From contig KN834815.1 of NCBI GenBank assembly GCA_000827265.1, positions 12,998 to 76,997 on the forward strand: a DNA stretch of 64,000 nucleotides. The letters run 5' to 3'. A program made the translations under genes and the position numbers. Below are positions 48,518 through 61,315 of the stretch, piece by piece (within the stretch, counting starts at the first letter, position 1; every line of letters starts with the position of its first letter). Under the pieces are notes generated by a model that ran no database searches, was not told where the DNA came from, and saw only the letters and a program-made list of their open reading frames with translations. Origin of the DNA: Collybiopsis luxurians FD-317 M1 (taxonomy: Eukaryota; Basidiomycota; Agaricomycetes; Agaricales; Omphalotaceae).

Positions 48518-50415
48518 GAAGTAAATCTCGCCGTAAGTATTACCTTCTTTCTGTGATTTTCGCTTCAGAGCCGGAACTACAACATTTTAATCTACTTACC
48601 TGTCAGCTACAGCGTTCCTAGCAGTGCTGAAAGCACCACGTTTACCGTGGCAATTCAAAAAACAAATTATTCATCACTGGACCCCGTGTCTTTGGATGAA
48701 TACTGCTTTTAGAAAATATGGTACCAGGATACCACAAGTCCTCATGGTCATTCTAGCACGACATTGCCTTCACACGTTTTCTCTGGGTGTATTTAACGAG
48801 AGCTCAAACTCTCAGGAGGATTCTACACTCTTCTGAGCGACATCAGGGGTACTCTGGCAGGCCGCTCGCCTGTCAAGTCAACACGAACCTCAATCCAATA
48901 TTCAAGCTCAGATTATGTACGGAACACGTACTGTGCTGTACAGTTTACTACGCGCTTTCCGCTCTTTGACCCGAAGACGGACCTACCGTGGACCTACCGT
49001 GGACACTTTGTGTGGTCGCCCAAAATTTGCGAACAGTCCGTCTTAATCACGCCGTGGTTGACACAATTTCCCGCCACCTTCTTTTCAAATGGTGGTCCTG
49101 GTCCAAACTTCATGTTGATCGCGACCAGCTCCAATTGGAATAGTCATCTTCCATCCTGTTCAGTGACCCACTGGAATAACTTACAAGCCGCGGGCGTAAA
49201 TTGGGGTTCAATTTCGTGTCATTTTCTCGTTCACCTCAAACACCCAAAGCCCGTTACCCTGCTCAGGCCTTGTAGATTTGGGGAGTATGCACGCAGAATC
49301 TACATACATTATGTTCAGGGTTATTTTGAACAGACAGCCTGTTGACAGTACATGGTACGAATCGACCTCCTGAGTAAGTACATATGTATGCATATATGCA
49401 TAACGATACCCTGAAATAACCGGTATTTCTATCCAAGTGGGTCCTTGAACTTATTTCGCGTCCTCCTCATTCATTTCCACTCGTTTTGAAGGGTACAAAT
49501 CTCGGGTCAAATCACTCTTGACTTTTTAGCAGAAACGACTCATTATCTGCGTCAAAACTTGCCTCTATTCGTAGCAGAGTAGGACACAGAGCGGTCGAAC
49601 TAATGATCCGTGGCTTCGAGATGAAGCGAAGCGCCTTCTGCTGAATTCTGTTTTCGGACTCAATTAAGAGAATGCCACTATGGCAGGCCGAACCGTACAG
49701 TACCCGCTTCTTCTTAGCTCTTGGAGTTGACAATTTGGGAGGGTCTCCAAAATAAAAGTTTTCCATGACCCAGAATGCAAACCTCTGCGTTTTCAACAAC
49801 TGTGGGGACTCCGCATCCCGGAACCATTTTTTTTTTGGAGCTTCCATGGTGTAGTTCCGATTATCATTTACGAATCTAACAGGTTGTATGTTCTTCCATC
49901 GTAACTGTGATGTTTGGATGACTTTCTGGCTGGTCCCCGGCTCGGCCGAATTGTACCTCGTTTTCTCACCGGAGTCATAGGGCATGCATGGGACGACACT
50001 GATTAGGCATCTACTAACGAGGTTTCAGAACAGGTTGATTCACCCGCTGAAAGGGTGAGACTTTGGTGAGACAAAAAAGTCGTACGATGATGCATTGACA
50101 GATTACGCTTATTCGTGAATTAACAGGCTCACGTTCGGGCGCTGTTATAACGGAATACTCCTGACGGACCTGACCGGGCAACAAACCGTAAATGGGAGAA
50201 GCGGGAGGAAAAAAAATTTTCACTTGAATGATCTCGCGAAAAGAATCGGTAAATTCGGTACCAGAATCTCAAAATGATGCATTGATCGGAGACATTTCCC
50301 GCCCAATTAAAACATAAACTGGGGAAAGGGCCGGGGTGCTAGAGTACATAAGCACCAGTCCTCCTCTGCTCTGTCAGGACCCATCTCTTGTCTTCTACGT
50401 TCATCTTTAACCCAA
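48518..50415. other. Spacer upstream of the acetate transporter-like gene
   Basis: About 1.9 kb. A 157-codon open frame on the minus strand (49512-49985) has no motif and is not called. The last 100 nt before ATG 50416 are C/T-rich (TCCTCCTCTGCTCTG), usual for a strongly expressed fungal promoter. Confidence 0.5.
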
Positions 50416-51532
50416 ATGGCCGACTTGGAGAAAGGAACAACTGCGAACGCTACTGGCGTCAATCACTCTCACAATGTCTATGGCGACAGCACTACTCCCG
50501 CTCTCAGAAATTCTATCACCTCCCCGGTGAAGAACAACATCGCCAACCCTGCCGCGCTGTACGTATCTCGTATGTTTTTTTTCTCCAACTCAAACCTCAT
50601 TCTTTTACAGTGGTTTGTTTTCTTTCGCGTCAACCACGCTTATTCTTTCGCTGTATAACGTGTCTGCTCGCGGTGTCACCCATCCCAATGTTGTCGTGGG
50701 CATGGCTCTCTTCTGCGGTGGTCTAGCTCAGCTATTGGCGGGCATGTGGGAGTTTCCAAAAGGCAACACGTTTGGTGCTACAGGCGAGTACCAATTTCTG
50801 CTTGGTCGCTATAGTCTGCGTTTGTTCCGGACCTAGAAGTCTGATGATCAAACGCCTTCCTGACAAATTTTTTTTTCAATACATCCATTACTTGGCTTGT
50901 GGCGTTTCACTGTAATGTTGAATTAAGCCTTGTCATATGAAGATGGACCTTCCGGCCGTCTTCGGAGCGTTTCATAATGTAGTTCTAGTCACTGTTTGCG
51001 TTCTGCTCCTCCTTTTGCAGACTCTTCTCTTCGCTTCAATTAGAAACTAACCTTATTCACTCTACAGCGTTCTCGTCATATGGTGCTTTCTGGCTGTCCT
51101 ATGCCACCATTTTTATTCCTGGCTCTGGTATTTCGGAAGCTTATGCTACCGATGTCGAGTTCATTAATGCCGTTGGTATCTACCTAATGACGTGGATGAC
51201 AGTAACCTTCTTGCTATTGTAAGTGGCAGTAACTAATTTCTTATGCTCAACTCTCAGCCTGACTTTCCTTTGATAGCATCGCATCTCTTCGCAAAAACAT
51301 CGGATTCATCACCCTCTTTGGCTTCCTGACCCTCACCTTCATGTGTCTCGGTGCTAGCAACTTTGTTCTTTCCCGGGGATTAGCCACGACTGGTGCGCAT
51401 TTGGGTAAAGCTGGTGGAGCACTGGGTATCATTACTGCGCTTGTTGCGTACTACATCGGCTTGAGCGAGTTATTGGCGGCAGAAAGAGCAGCTGTTGTTG
51501 GCTTGCCAATCGGTGTCTTCAAGCATGATTGA
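50416..51532 (+). CDS. GPR1/FUN34/YaaH family acetate/ammonium transporter (Ato/Ady2-like)
   Basis: ATG 50416 begins MADLEKGTTANATG. Splicing gives the family signature NPAALGLFSFASTTLILSLYN, then VVVGMALFCGGLAQLLAGMWEF, GNTFGATAFSSYGAFWLSYA, NAVGIYLMTWMTVTFLLF, FITLFGFLTLTFMCLGAS and ALGIITALVAYYIGLSELL. That is six membrane segments in about 230 residues, the normal size. Family members carry acetate/H+ or related small monocarboxylates across the plasma membrane. The intron inside GATAF (50784-51067) is 284 nt, about five times the local norm, and starts with GC rather than GT. The last intron falls in LLFIASL. The protein ends FKHD at 51532. Confidence 0.92.
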
Positions 51533-53041
51533 GGCTGATTTCGGCGGAGGACGCCAGGGTCAGCGATCTCGGAAGTAATTATCCCAATCCGAGATTATTC
51601 CCCCCCCTCAGCTTTTCGTGTTCCTTATTCGGTCTGGCTTTTTTCCCTTCTTAGGCTATGTTCAATCTGTATCATTCATTGTAATTAAAGTCTCGCCGTA
51701 CTTCATTACTCGCGTCCTGTCTTCCATTCCTTCCAGCACCAAAATTAACTTCTTCTCACCGTTGCCGTTCGATTAAAAGCTGTCAATCTCTGGATTTACA
51801 TTGGATTTGAGAATGTTAATTTTCGTTATCTAATGTCCACCAAGAAGTTCATAACAGTACTCGAAGTTTTGAGCCACCGGTCAAAGCTGAACTTATCGAG
51901 TGGCAAGTCTCGAGGCATGTATTCTATCAATGATGTTACAGCATTCAATATTCAATCGCAAATTTGAGTCATCGATCGCTACATGGAATAGAGCACAGCA
52001 CTTTGAAGGTTATCGTACATCAATAAATGCACGTTTTCTGTCGATGCCATCATCGCCTCTAGGACGAAGAAAGGACCTCGAAAGTGGTTCCTTTGTATCT
52101 GAAAAGAAGAAGCGTTGCGATACGCTCTCAGCAATCGTCATTCGGAGTACGTATATCCATTTCCCCTTACCCCAGGTTTGCACGACCGGGATCAAAGAAA
52201 GATCTGTAGATTGCGACGTGCATAAAATACACGCTTCAAGAAAAAAGAAGCTCACATATACCCTCGGTCATCTTTCACGCCTAAAGTCTTTTCAAAATGG
52301 TCGAAAAAAGCCTTGCTGTACCGTGCACAGGAGGCTGAGTCAAGATTACCGAGGCTCGTCTGGAAAACAGCGAAAGCGCCTCTTCAATCAGAGCACTGCC
52401 TGCTGATGAAGATTGATTCGGTAACATACAACTGTACACTGGAAAGCTGGATCGAGCGTGCCTTGGAATGTCATGGGCTGAGTCGAGACAGTGACGTTGA
52501 TGAATTTTTCTGGCTTTCCAAGGGTATCTGCTCCCAGCTGTACAGAAAAAAAGAGTTCAATTACGAACATTCTTGTGTGGTATGGCATCGGGACCTGCCT
52601 TGGACAACTCCAGTATAAACTGGTCTGTTTTTTGGATGGGTACGTTGGTCTTCAAATCAATAGTGGGCATGGTAAACAGGGAAGGGGTAAGTTGTAGAAG
52701 TGCAGGTGCGGGTAGTGATATCATTGCTACGGGAATCAAACGGGAATCGAATTACAGATTTGGAAACTCCAAATTTAACAAGTGGTTTCAAAGGCGTTTT
52801 ATCCGGTCAGTTGTGCAAGCGTACAATAAATCGCCGTACCGAGCGTCTCGAAGCCTCCGTAACTTACAAGTTAGTAGATCAAGGCGCAGGCGTCTTTCGC
52901 GGCAGAACTCGTTCAAGCATGGTGTGGTAGCAGGAAGTGCGTACGCGGGTAAGCTTTCCTGGGAAGCATCAAAGTAGAACGATCTATAAAAAGCCCCTCT
53001 ACCCATACTAGTCTAGCCTCCTACAGCGGAAAAGTCCCGCC
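51533..53041. other. Spacer between the transporter and the monooxygenase
   Basis: About 1.5 kb. Several open frames of 60-168 codons overlap on both strands without motifs or conserved-looking composition, and none is called. Confidence 0.45.
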
Positions 53042-54535
53042 ATGCCCCCCAGTCCTGAACCGCGAGTTTTGATAATCGGAGCTGGGGAGTGCTTTTTCCA
53101 ACGTAACGATGGAAGCAAGAGAGTGCTGATATTCGTCGTTAGGTGTCACAGGGCTTCTCATGGCACAAAGCCTCCGAAAGGTAAATATTCTTCCTTAATA
53201 CTGCCGCCGATGATTACCGTTGAGCATCTGTACTACATAGCTCGGAATAGCTTTCACGGTGTTTGAACGCGACGTCTCTCTCGATGCCCGAAGCCGAGAT
53301 TGGAACTTTATCCTCCATTGGGCAAGGCCGGCTCTTGAATCTTGTCTTCCAGACGATCTCACCGTGGATATCATTCGCGAAAAAGCAGCTACAGATGATC
53401 ATATCCCAACAAAGGATGAATACCTCCCAATGTTCAATTTATTCACAGGGGAAGTGATGGCAAAATTTCCTGCTCCGTTCAGTATGCGTCTGCAGAAACA
53501 AAAGTTGCGCGAGGTCTTGTCGCAGGGATTGGATATCAAGGTACGCTCGGAAGATGGGAAAGCCGTAGACCGTTGACACCATCTCCTTTAAGTTTGGTAA
53601 ACGTTTGGCGAACGTTGTTACCGACGGATTCAAAGTGACAGCCACGTTCGAGGATGGACTCGAAGAAGAGGGTCAGCTACTTATAGGAACAGACGGGGCA
53701 CATTCCAAAGTCCGAGACTTTCTGTTAAACCCGGAGAGGGCATCCGTAAAATATTCCCAGATCGTGGCAAGTAGGGTTTTGACAACTTTACCTGCGGAAG
53801 TAGCCCGTCAGCTGGTGGCGTTGCACCCCCGGAATATTGTCGGCTATGATCCAAGAGGACTGTCTTTGTGGATAAGCAGTGAGTTCGGCCTAGTGACTAC
53901 ACCGAATAGCAAACTCAATCTGTCCTTTAGCTCAAGACAGTCGAGATGCGGACCCTTCTAAATGGACGTTCATCATCGCGCAGTCATATATTCCTGGATC
54001 AATGACGTCTGAGAGAAACGAACTTCTCCAGGATGAGTTAAATTATTCTGTTGAAGAAGAAATTGTCCGAGCTATGAAATTGCGAGCACTTCCCTTCTCG
54101 GGGCCGTTCAAGATAATATGCGACAGCATTCCGCTCGATGCCCAAGCATCCTATAATCGTGTGGGCGCATGGGTCACGGAGGAATGGGATAACCGAAACG
54201 GGACAGTCACATTAGCGGGAGATGCAGCTCATCCGATGACTTTTCGTGCGTCAACACTTGTAGGCTATGAATATTCGCTGAAGAGATCCGTAGATCGTGG
54301 TCAAGGGCTAAATAATGCTATACAGGATGTGGCGACGTTAGTATCCGCCTTAAAGCAGCACCCTCCGGGGCAGAGCGGATTCAGAGACGCTCTGAAAATT
54401 TATGAGCAAGAGGTTTGGGTTCGAGGCAGGGAGGCGGTGATTTCATCCAACGAGAACACTGAAGCCTTGATGAGCACAGAGCATTTCACAGAGAGCGTAT
54501 TGTTTCGAAGAGGGCTCAATAAAGAGAACGTGTAA
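53042..54535 (+). CDS. FAD-dependent monooxygenase (PHBH-type)
   Basis: ATG 53042 begins MPPSPEPRVLIIGAG, the Rossmann dinucleotide motif, continued after introns to FTVFERDVSLDARSRDW. The typical GD-type layout follows: LREVLSQGLDI, LLIGTDGAHSKVRDFLL (DG motif), then VTLAGDAAHPMTFHRGQGLNNAIQD (GD motif binding the FAD ribityl chain), assembled over an intron whose GTGCGTC donor follows MTFH. The tail is FRDALKIYEQEVWVRGREAV. About 430 residues. Such enzymes hydroxylate aromatic or polyketide-like substrates with NAD(P)H and O2; the sequence does not identify the substrate. Other tailoring enzymes are absent nearby, so I see no biosynthetic cluster. Confidence 0.85.
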
Positions 54536-54654
54536 TGGTACAAATCTGTTGAAATTGAGATGAATGGAAAAGCTCAATCAAGGCACAAGGGACTCTTACA
54601 TGAGAACATACAATTCCAAAAAATATCGAGCTCACTGCAAATCTAAAACCTTCA

Positions 54655-55388
54655 CTAGAAAAGAGATAGCTCTGGGGCCTAGCAATGATGTCAATTGAAG
54701 ATTTTCGGACCGAGAACGCAAATACATACCGTTCCTCGAGTCTCAAATGCTAGCCAATCACCTGTACCAGTGGGCAGCAGTCCCATGGAACGACATTTCC
54801 ACAAACCGACACCCAGTGTAAGTAGGTTGCAAGCAAGGTAAGCCAGCTTTTGGAGGGGCAAAGTAGAAAATGATTTTGGATTTTTGGAGGCAGAAGGCGC
54901 AAAAGAAGCAAATGCTAATGAAATATAATAAAGAAATTGAATAAGATCCAGTGATAGAAATGACGAGACTCACCATCGTTCATCCCAAGAATGTTCTTGA
55001 AAGGCGAAGACAAAAGCATGAAGATAATGCCCATGCTAAAGATCTGAACGCCGCTTCCAGACATGTAAAGCATAAAAAATTGCATAGGTAAAGATTTTGC
55101 GGGAGAAATAGCAAGATCCCAAGCGCGTTTCTCTTTGAGTTGATCATAAGCTTCGGGGGTTGTGGTTGGTGCAATGGCTTTAGAGCTTCCCTTGGACTGC
55201 AAAAATTGGTACTGCAAAGCGCTTCAAAGATATAGACAACGTACAGACGAGCTGGATTTTGAGAAACCTGGTGGGGAAGGAAGATTCCTCCATCTGAATT
55301 TCTGTTAGACCAAATTTCGAGGTGATTGAGAGATTTCTTACTTTGAGGTAGACTCTAAAGTTGAGTATTCCAATCTTGACATCGTCAT
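54655..55388 (-). CDS. EMC4: ER membrane protein complex subunit 4
   Basis: The start at 55388 gives MTMSRLEYSTLESTSK. Small exons then read FRWRNLPSPPGFSKSS and SKGSSKAIAPTTTPEAYDQLKEKRAWDLAISPAKSLPM, followed by membrane segment FFMLYMSGSGVQIFSMGIIFMLL and SPFKNILGMND. The final exons give AYLACNLLTLGVGLWKCRSMGLLPTGTGDWLAFETRG and a short tail APELSLF to TAG 54655-54657. KRAWDLAxxPAKxLPM, MSGSGVQIFS and CRSMGLLPT are EMC4 signatures. The EMC inserts tail-anchored and multi-pass proteins into the ER membrane. About 180 residues, as expected. Confidence 0.9.
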
Positions 55389-57538
55389 GGCTGGTGACGA
55401 GGACGAGGCTGTAAATAATCACGTGCTCCTGATTCGGGCGCTTCTTCTGACGCGTTCTTTCGCGTCGCGCACTGTGATTCTGAATCTGATCATGAGTCTG
55501 TCTTGGAGTCTGTGACCGTGGTCTCGGGTCTTTCTGTTTATAACTGCGCCTGCCATTTGCCTAAGGTACTGCTATGTAATGGTTACCTCCTTTACGCTTA
55601 TATAGCGCCTGCAACCGTATCGAGTAATATCCACGTCGCAGTCTTTTGGCTCAGTTGGTGATCGCACTGGTTTCGGGCAGCCCAGATTACTATTATTTGC
55701 TATCTATCGTCCGTCTTATACTGTTTCCCCTACTGCTTAATCTACAGATTACTACTGCTCAGGCTGGCTCTAGTCTCTCGACTTGACTCACTTCCAACAT
55801 CGTTTGAGCCTGGATCATCAAAGTTTTCGCGAGGACTTGGGTTGCCGTCCGCATGTCTGGATCGTGGTCCCTCTTGTCATCGCGTGAAAGTTCCGGCAAC
55901 CGTACTTATTGCACCGGAATCTGTACCACGGCACAGTCACTATCAGATCTGCCACCTACGCTCTAAAGCGACTTTGAAGCTGACACCTGGAAGTATGAGA
56001 AACATGAGCTGTCTCCTTCTCAGGAGTGGTGTTTTGGCGACCACAGGATACACACATCCTATGGGCCGTCAGTGTATAGCTGGGAGGAGACTAGGTCACT
56101 GGCCGATGACCCATGAAGTGCTCTTGAACCATTAGCTGGCCCAGTCAAGTATCATGTCACTTACAATTTTTCATGTTTTCAAAGTGATCACCGAGATGGA
56201 GATTCCAGCTATAGCAACCTTTTTCCATGTTGGCGCTCGACGAAGTCGAAAAAACTGTACCGCTCAGTATGATTAGTGACACGACATGTGGTGCAGGAGC
56301 TCGTAATGTCTCTTCTTCGAGAACCAATCTGCAAATGCACTCATCCGACTCCAGGTCCGAGTATATTCAAGTCTTTAAAGGACTAGCATAACACAGCTCC
56401 TCACTGTCGCTTTACATTCACCGGCCCTCTCGACTCTGCACCGCAGGTGAACACATCCCCGAAAGCACCAGTGCTACCAAAACCGCTGATACCAAATTAC
56501 TTAATGATAAGAATCAAGGGTGTACCCCATTATCATTGCACCTTATCGTGATCATGCCCGAGGGCTATTTTCTCGCTTTCGGATGCAAAAGCAAAGGTAA
56601 AAATTACTTTTTGCCCTGACGGAGCAGAAAACATATCCATATTCTGGCAGTGAGATCACGTATTCGCCATTTTGCATGCGATCGTTCCAAATCACCATGC
56701 GTTTTGCAAAATAGGAGGATGTATGGCGCGATGTGGCATTCACCTACAACACCGGATTCTCGTAAAAACCAGTGCGTCTTTTTATTCTCTAGTTGATGCT
56801 GCGATCTCACTTTTACTCGTCAAGTGCTCCTTCTATAGCACCACCGTTTAACCCAGTTTGTGCCAAAATCCGGTGCCGAGTGATAATATGTTCGCTTCGA
56901 AGCGCGATAATTATACCGTTCTCCATGGGCCTGACAGAATGAATACTTCTGAGGACAACCACAGTGACAAACATTGTTTATCTACAGGCCGACTGTGTGC
57001 ACGTTGTTCGCTGAATAAATTGCACAATGAAAAGATTGTCCCATCGTCGATAGGAGAAGAATACCGTAATATTGACAGGAACGACTTGTATATGGAGAAG
57101 CTTTGTTCAATGAATCCATTCTCGGAAGCTGTCTTGAAACTGTTCAGTGGTGATTAGTAGGAACTAGAAGGCAAATCCACAGCAATAATTTTGGTAGACT
57201 ACAACCGGATATACAAGATCAATTGATACTTTGGACGGGTATGGACTCCACTCTGACACGGCCAATTCGTAAGCGGCTGGATATGAAGTCGGCGTGACGC
57301 TAGAGTGTCTGATATCGGCAACAGATTATAAAAAACGATTAATAGGATATCCCACCAATGACACCCACAGGAAGGCACTGATCTAAAAGACCAATTACCA
57401 CCAGCAAGGGGAAGTACCGACTGGGACTGAATGATTTTGCAGAAATAGATGACCGAGGAGACGTTCGATGATGACTATGTAAAGCGACCGAATCGAGAAT
57501 TTGAAACAGACACCGAGTACGTTCAACATCTTAATAGA
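55389..57538. other. Long spacer between EMC4 and SF3B4
   Basis: About 2.1 kb. A tRNA A-box-like string (TGGCTCAGTTGG, 55647-55658) has no matching cloverleaf. A 99-codon plus-strand frame at 56858-57157 has no recognisable motif. No gene is called. Confidence 0.5.
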
Positions 57539-58718
57539 CTAGAACTGGGGTTGCGGCGGAGGTGGTACAGGCATCTGCCCAGGATATTGTTGTACAGCAA
57601 AACCAGGCGGCGGGGGTGGGGGAAATGATCCATAGACAGGCATGCCTTGGGGCGGAGGCATAGGCGGCGGCATCATCCCAGGCATCTGCATGGACATACC
57701 CGACGGAGGAGCCATGGGCATCTGCATCTGAGGCATGATGGTCTGTTGGGGGGTAAAACCAGGGGGAGGAGGAGGTTGCGCAAGTGCGCCAGCGAATTGG
57801 CCTTGGTAAGGACCTTGATACCCAGGCATAGGAGACGCGCCAAATGGCATAACTGCTGGTGGCGGACGTGCGCTGACAGGTAACGCGTTGTTCTTACGCG
57901 CCTGAGCAGCAAGCATACGCTCGGCCTGCGTTCCATGACGCTCACCCTTGCCGTCTTTTTTGAAGGCATACTGCACGGTGATTGGTTTGTTCATTAAGAA
58001 CTGGCCATTCATAGATTCGACAGCAGCATCTGATGCCTCAAAGTCGGTGTATGAAACAAATCCATATCCTTTTGAGGTTCCTGTCCCAGGATCTCGCGCA
58101 ATCTATTCAATTCTGAGCCAAAGCCAAGAAAAATCTACGTAGCATGATAGCAGACGTACCTTAGCGGTAGTAGCCATCATTCCAAAAGCGCTGAAAGTGT
58201 CGTATAACAATCTTTCGTCCACATTTTCATCTAGATTTCCAATGAACAAGTTGGCTCCGACATCTAGTTGTTTCTTATCGGAAGAGGCCTGTACAGACAG
58301 AATAAATTAAGGAAAGCTCTCACTCTCACGAGAAGTCCTGGGATGTACCTTATTGACCCTGATTGGCTTACCCCATAATTTGATTTGGTTCATTATTTTG
58401 CATGCGTATTCAGCGTCTTCCTCCGTTAAAAACTCGCAGAAACCGTAACCTTGATGGGCCATTGATATTCGGTCTTTTGGCAGATGAACATTAACTAGAT
58501 AAAGAAGAAAAATTTAGCCAATTTGAGCTCAAATGACTGGTACAGCTGACGCACCAACTGGACCTGCCTGCAGCATCAACTCCCAAATCAGTGCGTCCGT
58601 ACATCGTTCATCGAGGTTACCCTACAAACCCCTTAGTAACTTGTATAATGAAATATCTGTAAAGACTTACCAGATACACTGTGGCTTCCTGGTTTCGGTC
58701 ATCTTGTGGACGCGACAT
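57539..58718 (-). CDS. SF3B4: Splicing factor 3B subunit 4 (SF3b49/Hsh49)
   Basis: ATG 58718 gives [23 protein letters not shown]. Two RRM domains follow. RRM1 has VYLGNLDE and [16 protein letters not shown], then [16 protein letters not shown]2 has [25 protein letters not shown] and [21 protein letters not shown], then [27 protein letters not shown] long Pro/Met/Gly-rich tail (about 120 residues) ends QPQF at 57539. This order and tail are diagnostic of SF3B4, the U2 snRNP protein that binds pre-mRNA near the branch site together with SF3B2. Several short introns interrupt the RRMs. The protein is complete. Confidence 0.95.
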
Positions 58719-59429
58719 GATATTCGAAAGCAAAAAGTCACCAACAGTCACGCAAGTCACAAGCGCTGGAGGCGAGCGCTTAATGCCACCCAGGCGCTTA
58801 CGCGTCAGTGCGGCTCGTTGTCGCGCTTCTATGGAGCAAACGCATGCTTGTTGCAGAGCGATAATTCCGGACTTGACTGACCTAAAAAAAAAGTTGGACA
58901 GCTTGAATGGGGGTTGCGGTTGCGCATACAGCGGCAACAGCTATCAATTTACCAAACTGAACGAGGGTTTGTTAGGAGACTGATCTCCTCGAGGTTACCT
59001 GATCTCCTCTTTCGCCCCTTTTAATTAATCTATGATGCATTTTCTATAGAGATAACATATGTGTCCGTTGTCCGAGAATACTCCACAATGAATGGTAATT
59101 CTCTGTTCCTCCTTCCAAGTATTTTTCGTCTAACGTATACCTCTCGAAAAAGGGTACCATGTTCCCGAGAATGCGGTCAGCTTATGTTAACCGGCAGCAT
59201 CCAAAGCGCGATGTGCCTCTACTGAGTACTGACGCAAATGCGGTCAAGATAACGCTGTGGCTATTCCTGTGCGATGAGTTAACGTTGGATGCTAACGATA
59301 TGTTTTTGATGCACGAATCGCGGTTCCTATTAAAACCCTCGAGGGACCGATTTCGACTCTAGCCAGTTTTTGCTTGTTCTTTCGGGTGTAAACTTTTGGC
59401 CCCCTTGACCAGCTAAACGCTAACAAAAG
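58719..59429. other. Spacer with presumed divergent promoters
   Basis: 710 nt between the starts of SF3B4 (leftward) and the Kex2-repeat peptide gene (rightward). No coding signal. Confidence 0.5.
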
Positions 59430-59858
59430 ATGATGTCCAAGCAAGTAATCTTGCTCTTGCTTACTGTTCTCCTTCTTGGCCTCTTTTCCTCTGCCGCTCC
59501 GATCCCGGTGGAGAAGAAAGCTCTGAAGCAGCTCAAGTTGAAGCGAGGAGACCCCCAGCCTTTCATGAAGCGGGATACTAGCCCCAAACCCTCTGGTTAC
59601 CCGTAAGTGAGATGAGCCTTTCACACCATGTAGTTGACGATTATCTTCTCCAGAGTTAAGCGTGACGAGCCTGGTGCTCCCAAGCCTTCCAAGTTTGCTT
59701 CTCCATCCCACTCTTGATTCCTGCTGCTAATATGACTGCTGTAGCATCTACAAGCGAGATGAACCTAACCCTCCTAAACCATCCGAGTGAGTTGTAAGGC
59801 ACCCAGTGACCAACATTTACTGATTTTGTCCTGCAGAGGTTACTACAGGAGGGCTTAA
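59430..59858 (+). CDS. Secreted Kex2-processed repeat peptide precursor
   Basis: Four exons (59430-59602, 59654-59692, 59745-59786, 59837-59858; 276 nt) encode 91 residues. A signal peptide (VILLLLTVLLLGLFSSAA) is followed by a basic propiece ending LKLKR. Dibasic KR sites then separate GDPQPFM, DTSPKPSGYPV, DEPGAPKPSNIY and DEPNPPKPSEGYY, with RRA at the end. The last three share D-(T/E)-x-x-PKPS-x-x-Y. All introns are 50-52 nt and phase 2, so the 39- and 42-nt internal exons each equal one repeat shifted by a few codons. This is the layout of KEP precursors such as alpha-factor-like pheromones and the ustiloxin/dikaritin RiPP precursors. No UstYa/DUF3328 gene is visible within the window, so a peptide modification is only speculation. 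Confidence 0.85.
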
Positions 59859-60502
59859 ACAGGACCAAGATATCTCCTTTCAAGACGATCTTGACGATAG
59901 CCAGTGAGACTCAATGGCGAACTGCTTCTCATTACCTCGACGTCTAACTATTTTTCAGTAGCTTTGACCTTGGCTGTCTATACTTATGAATTTCCTCCTC
60001 CTCTTTTCTCTCCTTTTTACTATGTACATCCCTTCCGAATGGAACTCTACCAAAGGGTATATATTCAAGAAACTGTATCCTGTAACGGAACCTCCTCTAT
60101 GTATAGAATAACTGGATTTTCATATACATTTACCCTGAATTTTTCTGCTGCCATTATATGTTGATACTGGGGTCAAACCGCAATGAGTGTTGGTATTAGC
60201 ATCAACTCATCCGTTTCCTTGTTCCAGCACGTAACACAAAAGCAACAGATATAAGCTAAGATAAAGTGTTGGGTACATAAGCCCCCTATCCCTCAGGAAG
60301 ACATGTAAAGCTCAGTAGTGGGTGAGGATGGTCGTTGACAATAGGTGAAGAGGAGAATGGATTACCGATAAAAGAAAAGAATAATACGATTTCGAAGGAT
60401 ATATGAGCAGATCGTGACGTACGAAAAAGAAATGTCATAATGAGAACGTGAAGCGTATGGAGGTGCAGGTAGTAGCTCAGTCATCAAAGAAAAATTAGCC
60501 CT
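59859..60502. other. Spacer between the repeat-peptide gene and CDC42 3' end
   Basis: About 640 nt, the shared 3' flank of two converging genes. An 86-codon open frame here is hydrophobic and lacks any start context or motif. Nothing called. Confidence 0.5.

Positions 60503-61315
<813 letters not shown>

Noticed and set aside
49512..49985. 157-codon minus-strand open frame
   Set aside because: No motif, no conserved-looking composition and no neighbour logic; could be chance.
51900..52980. Overlapping open frames of 68-168 codons on both strands
   Set aside because: They compete with each other and none contains a recognisable domain or signal peptide.
53042..54535. Secondary-metabolite cluster around the FAD monooxygenase
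   Set aside because: Neighbours are a transporter of the acetate family and EMC4; no synthase or other tailoring enzyme is visible.
55640..55720. tRNA-like A box TGGCTCAGTTGG
   Set aside because: It matches the A-box consensus, but no B box at a proper distance, no anticodon arm and no acceptor-stem pairing are present.
56858..57157. 99-codon plus-strand open frame
   Set aside because: Hydrophilic with a few cysteines, but without family resemblance or flanking splice structure.
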